A stretch of DNA of 44,533 nucleotides from Lachnospiraceae bacterium (lineage in GTDB: Bacteria > Bacillota_A > Clostridia > Lachnospirales > Lachnospiraceae): assembly GCA_017435025.1 (NCBI GenBank), contig JAFSFU010000083.1:1-44533 (forward strand), in the 5' to 3' direction. Of this stretch, positions 40,273 to 44,533 are shown in pieces. The notes beneath the pieces were generated by a model. The model did no database searches and was not told the DNA's origin. It was given only the letters and a program-made list of their open reading frames with translations. Position numbers and translations under genes: made by a program. How positions within the stretch are numbered: the stretch's first letter is position 1; the number at the start of each line of letters is the position of its first letter.

Positions 40273-42221
40273 TGCATGATTTTCTCCCTATTTGTAAAGA
40301 AGATATGGAAAAGCGAGGATGGGATCAGTGTGATTTTGTCTATATCAGTGGCGACGCTTATGTAGATCACCCATCCTTTGGCACTGCGATCATCAGCCGC
40401 CTGTTGGAGTCCCATGGATATAAAGTCGGTATCATTGCACAGCCGGACTGGAAAGACAGAGAGAGTATTACAATCCTTGGAAAGCCGCGTCTTGGTTTTC
40501 TCGTGAGCGCAGGAAATATGGACTCGATGGTGAACCATTATTCAGTTTCCAAACACAGAAGAGAAAAGGATTCTTATACTCCTGGTGGTGTAATGGGAAA
40601 ACGCCCGGATTACGCAGGTGTTGTATACTGTAATCTGATCCGTTCTGTTTATAAGGATTCGCCAATTATTCTCGGCGGTATCGAAGCCAGCCTTCGACGT
40701 CTGGCTCATTATGATTATTGGTCCAATAAAATGAAGCGATCGATTCTTCTGGATTCTCAGGCAGACCTGATTTCGTATGGTATGGGTGAAAAATCCATTG
40801 TGGAGATCGCGGATGCGTTGAATTCCGGACTTGATATCAAAGATATTACCTATATTGATGGTACCGTTTATAAGACGGACAGCCGTGATAAAATCTACGA
40901 TGCAATCATGCTTCCGGAGTTTTATGAGATTCGCGATAATAAACGTAAATATGCGGAAAGCTTCTTTATCCAGTATCAGAATACGGATGCATTTTCCGGA
41001 AATCGACTTTGCGAGACTTATACAGACAAGCTTTACGTTGTCCAGAATCCACCAGCCAAACCACTGTCCATGCAGGAGATGGACGATGTCTATGCGCTTC
41101 CATATACAAGAAAGTGGCATCCTTCCTATGATGCATTAGGCGGAATTCCGGCTTACAGCGAAGTAAAATTCAGTCTGATCAGCAACCGCGGATGTTTTGG
41201 CGGATGCAGTTTCTGTGCGCTGACGTTCCATCAGGGACGTATCATTCAGGTCAGAAGCCATGAATCCATTGTTGACGAAGCAAAAATGCTGACCAATGAA
41301 CCGGACTTTAAAGGATATATTCATGATGTGGGCGGTCCGACTGCGAATTTCCGTTTCCCTGCATGTAAGAAACAGATGGAAAAGGGTGCCTGCACTAATA
41401 AGCAGTGTTTGTTCCCGAAACCATGTGCCAACATGATTGCGGATCACAAAGATTATATCAAATTACTTCGAAAATTGCGTGAGATTCCGAAGGTGAAAAA
41501 AGTGTTCATCCGTTCCGGTATCCGTTTTGACTATCTGCTTGCAGATAAGAGCCGTGAATTCCTTCGTGAACTCTGTGAGCATCATGTCAGCGGTCAGTTA
41601 AAAGTTGCACCGGAACATGTGGCTGATCCGGTATTAAAGAGAATGGGAAAACCGGAAGCTTCGGTATACAATCAGTTTGTAAAAGAATATAAAGCCATGA
41701 ACCAGAAAATCGGAAAAGAACAGTATCTTGTTCCGTATTTGATGTCATCCCATCCGGGCTCTACACTGAAAGAAGCGGTGGAATTGGCGGAGTATTTAAG
41801 AGATCTCGGTTATATGCCGGAACAGGTGCAGGATTTCTATCCGACACCATCCACAATCTCTACCTGTATGTATTACACCGGCCTTGATCCTCGTACAATG
41901 GAAGAGGTTTATGTGCCAAAGAATCCTCATGAAAAAGCAATGCAGCGTGCGCTGATTCAGTATCGGAATCCAAAGAACTATGATCTGGTTTATGAGGCTT
42001 TGAAAAAAGCAGGAAGAGAAGACTTGATCGGTTTTGATAAAAAATGCCTGATTCGACCGAGAAATGTAGGCTATGCATCCGGAAACAGCACACGTCCGAA
42101 TTCGAATAAAATCTCCGGTGCAAAACCTTGGACAAAAGATATCAAAACTGAGAAGAAGGCAGCTCCGGCTAAGAAAAAAACCATTCGAAACGTTCACAAG
42201 TCTAAAGCAAAGAAAGGTTAA
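40269..42221 (+). CDS. YgiQ family radical SAM protein
   Basis: YgiQ proteins are radical SAM enzymes of unknown reaction. The 650-residue protein has an N-terminal B12-binding-like domain, the cluster ligands C309-x3-C313-x2-C316 in [19 protein letters not shown], and a C-terminal conserved block with LKVAPEHV and [19 protein letters not shown]. The tail is Lys- and Ala-rich ([21 protein letters not shown]). It overlaps the HAD gene by four bases. Confidence 0.92.
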   Translation: MMHDFLPICKEDMEKRGWDQCDFVYISGDAYVDHPSFGTAIISRLLESHGYKVGIIAQPDWKDRESITILGKPRLGFLVSAGNMDSMVNHYSVSKHRREKDSYTPGGVMGKRPDYAGVVYCNLIRSVYKDSPIILGGIEASLRRLAHYDYWSNKMKRSILLDSQADLISYGMGEKSIVEIADALNSGLDIKDITYIDGTVYKTDSRDKIYDAIMLPEFYEIRDNKRKYAESFFIQYQNTDAFSGNRLCETYTDKLYVVQNPPAKPLSMQEMDDVYALPYTRKWHPSYDALGGIPAYSEVKFSLISNRGCFGGCSFCALTFHQGRIIQVRSHESIVDEAKMLTNEPDFKGYIHDVGGPTANFRFPACKKQMEKGACTNKQCLFPKPCANMIADHKDYIKLLRKLREIPKVKKVFIRSGIRFDYLLADKSREFLRELCEHHVSGQLKVAPEHVADPVLKRMGKPEASVYNQFVKEYKAMNQKIGKEQYLVPYLMSSHPGSTLKEAVELAEYLRDLGYMPEQVQDFYPTPSTISTCMYYTGLDPRTMEEVYVPKNPHEKAMQRALIQYRNPKNYDLVYEALKKAGREDLIGFDKKCLIRPRNVGYASGNSTRPNSNKISGAKPWTKDIKTEKKAAPAKKKTIRNVHKSKAKKG

Positions 42222-42225
42222 GCCT

Positions 42226-42981
42226 ATGAAAATTGCAATTGTGACCGGTGCCACTTCCGGTATGGGAAAGGAAATGGTATACCATCTCGCAGACCGCTTC
42301 GGCGGTCTGTCTGAAATTTGGGTTATTGGAAGAAGAAAAGAGATCCTTGACTCGTTTGCAGGTAATATTCCGGTCCGTGTCCGTGTATTTCCTTTGGATA
42401 TCACAAAGTCTTCAGACCTCGATATTTTAAAAACTGCTCTTATTGAGCGTCATCCAGATGTACGCATGCTCGTCAATGCAGCTGGTGTTGGTTTCACCGG
42501 AACGATTGGAGAGATTTCAAAAGAACAAACAAGGTCTATGCTAAGGCTGAATATTGAGGCGTTGACAGAAGTTACAGAACTGACGTTGCCCTATCTTTCA
42601 GCCGGCAGCCGCATCCTTCAGTTTGCCTCGGCCGCTGCATTTTTACCGCAGCCCGGGTTTTCTGTGTATGCAGCTACAAAAGCGTATGTGCTAAGCTACA
42701 GTCGGGCACTTGCAGCAGAACTGCGTGAACGGGGAATTCTTGTAACTGCCGTTTGTCCCGGTACGGTACAGACTGAGTTTTTGAATCTCGCACTGTGTGG
42801 AAAAGAGCTTCAGGCTTATAAGAAAATGACCATGTTAAGTCCCCAAAAAGTAGTAAAGAAAGCAGTTGATGACAGTATAAAAGGAAAAGAAGTATCTGTA
42901 GCAGGACTTCCGATGACAGCGTTCCAACTGATATGTAAACTGCTGCCGCACGGTTTATTGATGCGGTTTATCCGCTGGTAA
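42226..42981 (+). CDS. Short-chain dehydrogenase/reductase
   Basis: This NAD(P)-dependent oxidoreductase has an unknown substrate. ATG 42226 with AGAAAGG upstream gives 251 residues. The nucleotide motif is TGATSGMG (7-14), followed by NAAGVGF and the catalytic Y148-x3-K152 in VYAATKAYVLSYSR, then CPGTVQTEF. The C-terminus has a hydrophobic stretch that may associate with the membrane. Confidence 0.92.
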   Translation: MKIAIVTGATSGMGKEMVYHLADRFGGLSEIWVIGRRKEILDSFAGNIPVRVRVFPLDITKSSDLDILKTALIERHPDVRMLVNAAGVGFTGTIGEISKEQTRSMLRLNIEALTEVTELTLPYLSAGSRILQFASAAAFLPQPGFSVYAATKAYVLSYSRALAAELRERGILVTAVCPGTVQTEFLNLALCGKELQAYKKMTMLSPQKVVKKAVDDSIKGKEVSVAGLPMTAFQLICKLLPHGLLMRFIRW

Positions 42982-43000
42982 AAGAAAAGAGGAGAGAATA

Positions 43001-43573
43001 TTGTCAAAGAAAATAGAAAAAGGACAGTATGGCTACCGTACTGCCTATAAGAAAAAAAGAATACGCAGTATTGCGATCTTTGCAGTTGTAATTGTAAGCT
43101 TGTTGATTGCCAGATACTTTATTCCAAGGGACGATATCAATAATCTGGTAACGATTTCAGCCATTTTACTGGTTCTTCCAATGGCGAATCTGGCATCCCC
43201 CCTACTGGCCTCCTGGAAAATTCCGGAAGTTCCCAATGATTTTTACAAGGAAGTCGAACCTTATGAGGAAAAGTTCCCGGTTCTTTATGATCTGATCATA
43301 ACGAATACGGACCTGATCATGCCGATCGATGCTGCAGTAATTCATCCCACGGGTGTTTATATGTATTGCCCGAAGAAGGATATTGATGTCAAAAAGGGAG
43401 AAAAATTCCTAAACGAGATGCTTGTTGGCTGGAAGCTGGACGGCAACACCAAAATCATGACTGAAAAGAAAAATTATCTGAACCGTCTTGCCACTTTAAA
43501 GGAAGTAACGGAAGAAGAAGATGATGGAAGCGCACCGCATGTACGAAAACTGCTGGTGAGCCTGTCTATGTAG
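43001..43573 (+). CDS. Predicted membrane protein of unknown function
   Basis: The 190-residue protein is not recognised. After a basic N-terminus (SKKIEKGQYGYRTAYKKKR) two hydrophobic segments occur at about residues 24-42 and 48-68, followed by a cytoplasmic-looking domain with conserved-looking YMYCPKKDIDVKKGEKFLN. The start is TTG at 43001 with GAGGAGA six bases upstream. It lies 19 bases after the SDR gene and 15 before the pseudouridine synthase gene, suggesting one operon. Confidence 0.75.
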   Translation: MSKKIEKGQYGYRTAYKKKRIRSIAIFAVVIVSLLIARYFIPRDDINNLVTISAILLVLPMANLASPLLASWKIPEVPNDFYKEVEPYEEKFPVLYDLIITNTDLIMPIDAAVIHPTGVYMYCPKKDIDVKKGEKFLNEMLVGWKLDGNTKIMTEKKNYLNRLATLKEVTEEEDDGSAPHVRKLLVSLSM

Positions 43574-43588
43574 GAGGAACTGTAAATT

Positions 43589-44533
43589 ATGCAGGAGATT
43601 ACCATCGGAAAGAATGAAGCAGGACAGCGCCTGGACAAGTTTCTGGCTAAATATATGAATCTGGCTCCGAAGAGTTTCTTTTATAAGATGATGCGTAAAA
43701 AGAATATTACTCTAAATGGTAAGAAATGTGAAGGACCTGAAAAGCTGGAAGAAGGAGATATTGTAAAACTCTTTCTGTCTGATGAAACGATTGAGAAATT
43801 TTCTGAAATAAAGATTCAAAAAGTTGAAATATCTCATAAAGAGAAGCTTGATATTCTCTACGAAGATAACGACATCCTTCTGATCAATAAGCCTTCCGGC
43901 ATGTTATCTCAGAAAGCAAAAGAGTCAGATGTCTCTCTAGTGGAACATCTGATCTCATATTTGCTTGATTCTGGTGCCGTGACAGAAGAGTCTATGCGCA
44001 GCTTTCGACCATCTGTATGCAACCGGCTTGATAGAAACACCAGCGGTATCGTAGCGGCCGGCAAGTCACTGGCCGGTCTTCAAATGTTATCGGAGGTATT
44101 TCGTGATCGAAGCATCCACAAATACTATCAATGCGTGGTTGTCGGCGAAATGAAAGACAGTCGAACGATTGACGGTTGGCTGCTTAAAGATGAGGCAACA
44201 AATAAAGTTCGAATCATTTCTAAAACAGAAGCAGATCGATACCAGAAGCAGATCGGAAATCGACCGGATCTGGAGAAACCGCTGCCGATTGGTACAAAGT
44301 ATGAGCCTGTAGCTACCAACGGTTCGTGTACGTTATTGAAAGTTACTCTGCTGACAGGACGTTCTCATCAGATCCGCGCTCACCTTGCCTCCATCGGCCA
44401 TCCGATCATCGGGGACTCGAAGTATGGAAAAGGAAATGGGACCATTGAAAAAAAATATCATATTCGTTCCCAGATGCTCCACTCCTATCGGTTGGAGTTT
44501 CCTAAACTAGACGGTCCATTTGCATATTTATCC
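43589..44533 (+). CDS. Pseudouridine synthase, RluA family (3' end outside window)
   Basis: This enzyme modifies uridines in 23S rRNA or tRNA. The frame is open to the last base without a stop, with 315 codons visible, so it is cut by the window. An N-terminal S4 domain (GQRLDKFLAKYM, ITLNGKK) precedes the catalytic core with D148 in NRLDRNTSGIVAAGKS; Asn replaces the more usual His before RLD. The C-terminal motif TGRSHQIRAHLASIGHPIIGD is at about residues 261-281. AGGAGG lies upstream. Confidence 0.94.
   Translation, partial: MQEITIGKNEAGQRLDKFLAKYMNLAPKSFFYKMMRKKNITLNGKKCEGPEKLEEGDIVKLFLSDETIEKFSEIKIQKVEISHKEKLDILYEDNDILLINKPSGMLSQKAKESDVSLVEHLISYLLDSGAVTEESMRSFRPSVCNRLDRNTSGIVAAGKSLAGLQMLSEVFRDRSIHKYYQCVVVGEMKDSRTIDGWLLKDEATNKVRIISKTEADRYQKQIGNRPDLEKPLPIGTKYEPVATNGSCTLLKVTLLTGRSHQIRAHLASIGHPIIGDSKYGKGNGTIEKKYHIRSQMLHSYRLEFPKLDGPFAYLS

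Noticed and set aside
40542..41120. 192-residue minus-strand ORF
   Set aside because: Antisense shadow of the YgiQ gene, with no start signal or recognisable domain.

Overview
The window looks like a chromosomal segment of a strictly anaerobic, endospore-forming, amino-acid-fermenting Clostridia bacterium, most likely of Lachnospiraceae type. The reasons are moderate GC, strong AGGAGG-type ribosome binding sites, an alpha/beta-type spore protein, a YlbJ sporulation membrane protein, a T-box leader, and a complete selenocysteine-dependent glycine reductase locus. No transposase, phage gene, CRISPR array or rRNA was seen. The genus cannot be fixed from the sequence.

Layout. (1) 1-4611: the 3' part of smc, then ftsY and a CLC-type anion transporter. 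(2) 4658-6973: a promoter and threonine T-box leader controlling thrS. (3) 7083-9538: a gene-poor stretch, then on the minus strand a DUF4349 lipoprotein and a degenerate NtrC-type regulator. (4) 9573-17532: the glycine reductase operon in the order grdX-grdE-grdB-trxB-trxA-grdA-grdC-grdD. grdB and grdA each carry an in-frame UGA read as selenocysteine. Ordinary ORF calling truncates both: grdB ends early and grdA loses its N-terminus. (5) 17627-25077: selenium and selenocysteine machinery: tRNA-Sec, selA, selB (interrupted by a -1 shift at an A7 run), a LysR regulator, a YedE-type putative selenium transporter, a YedF/TusA-type protein, a DUF3343 protein and a cysteine desulfurase. No selD is present, so selenophosphate synthetase must lie elsewhere. 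(6) 25143-26315: a minus-strand iron alcohol dehydrogenase. (7) 26455-34041: a housekeeping translation and secretion cluster: ylxM-ffh-rpsP-khpA-rimM-trmD-rplS-lepB-rbgA-rnhB-yraN-pgeF. (8) 34182-44533: spore protein, ptsI, rsmD-coaD-coiled-coil gene, ylbJ on the minus strand, an RsuA-type pseudouridine synthase, a HAD phosphatase, a YgiQ radical SAM protein, an SDR, a membrane protein, and an RluA-type synthase cut by the window end.

How it fits together. Regions 4 and 5 form one functional unit. Glycine is reduced to acetyl phosphate by components A (GrdA), B (GrdE/GrdB) and C (GrdC/GrdD), with electrons from NADPH through TrxB and TrxA. The neighbouring genes supply the tRNA, the Sec synthase, the elongation factor and probably selenium uptake and delivery. 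The most interesting signals are: the slippery A7-UGA interruption in selB; an AAA+ activator lacking both the sigma54-contact motif and the catalytic Walker B glutamate; overlapping divergent promoters followed by a possible attenuator in front of the grd operon; and a tRNA-Sec with two unpaired acceptor positions. All were read by eye; no search or folding program was run.
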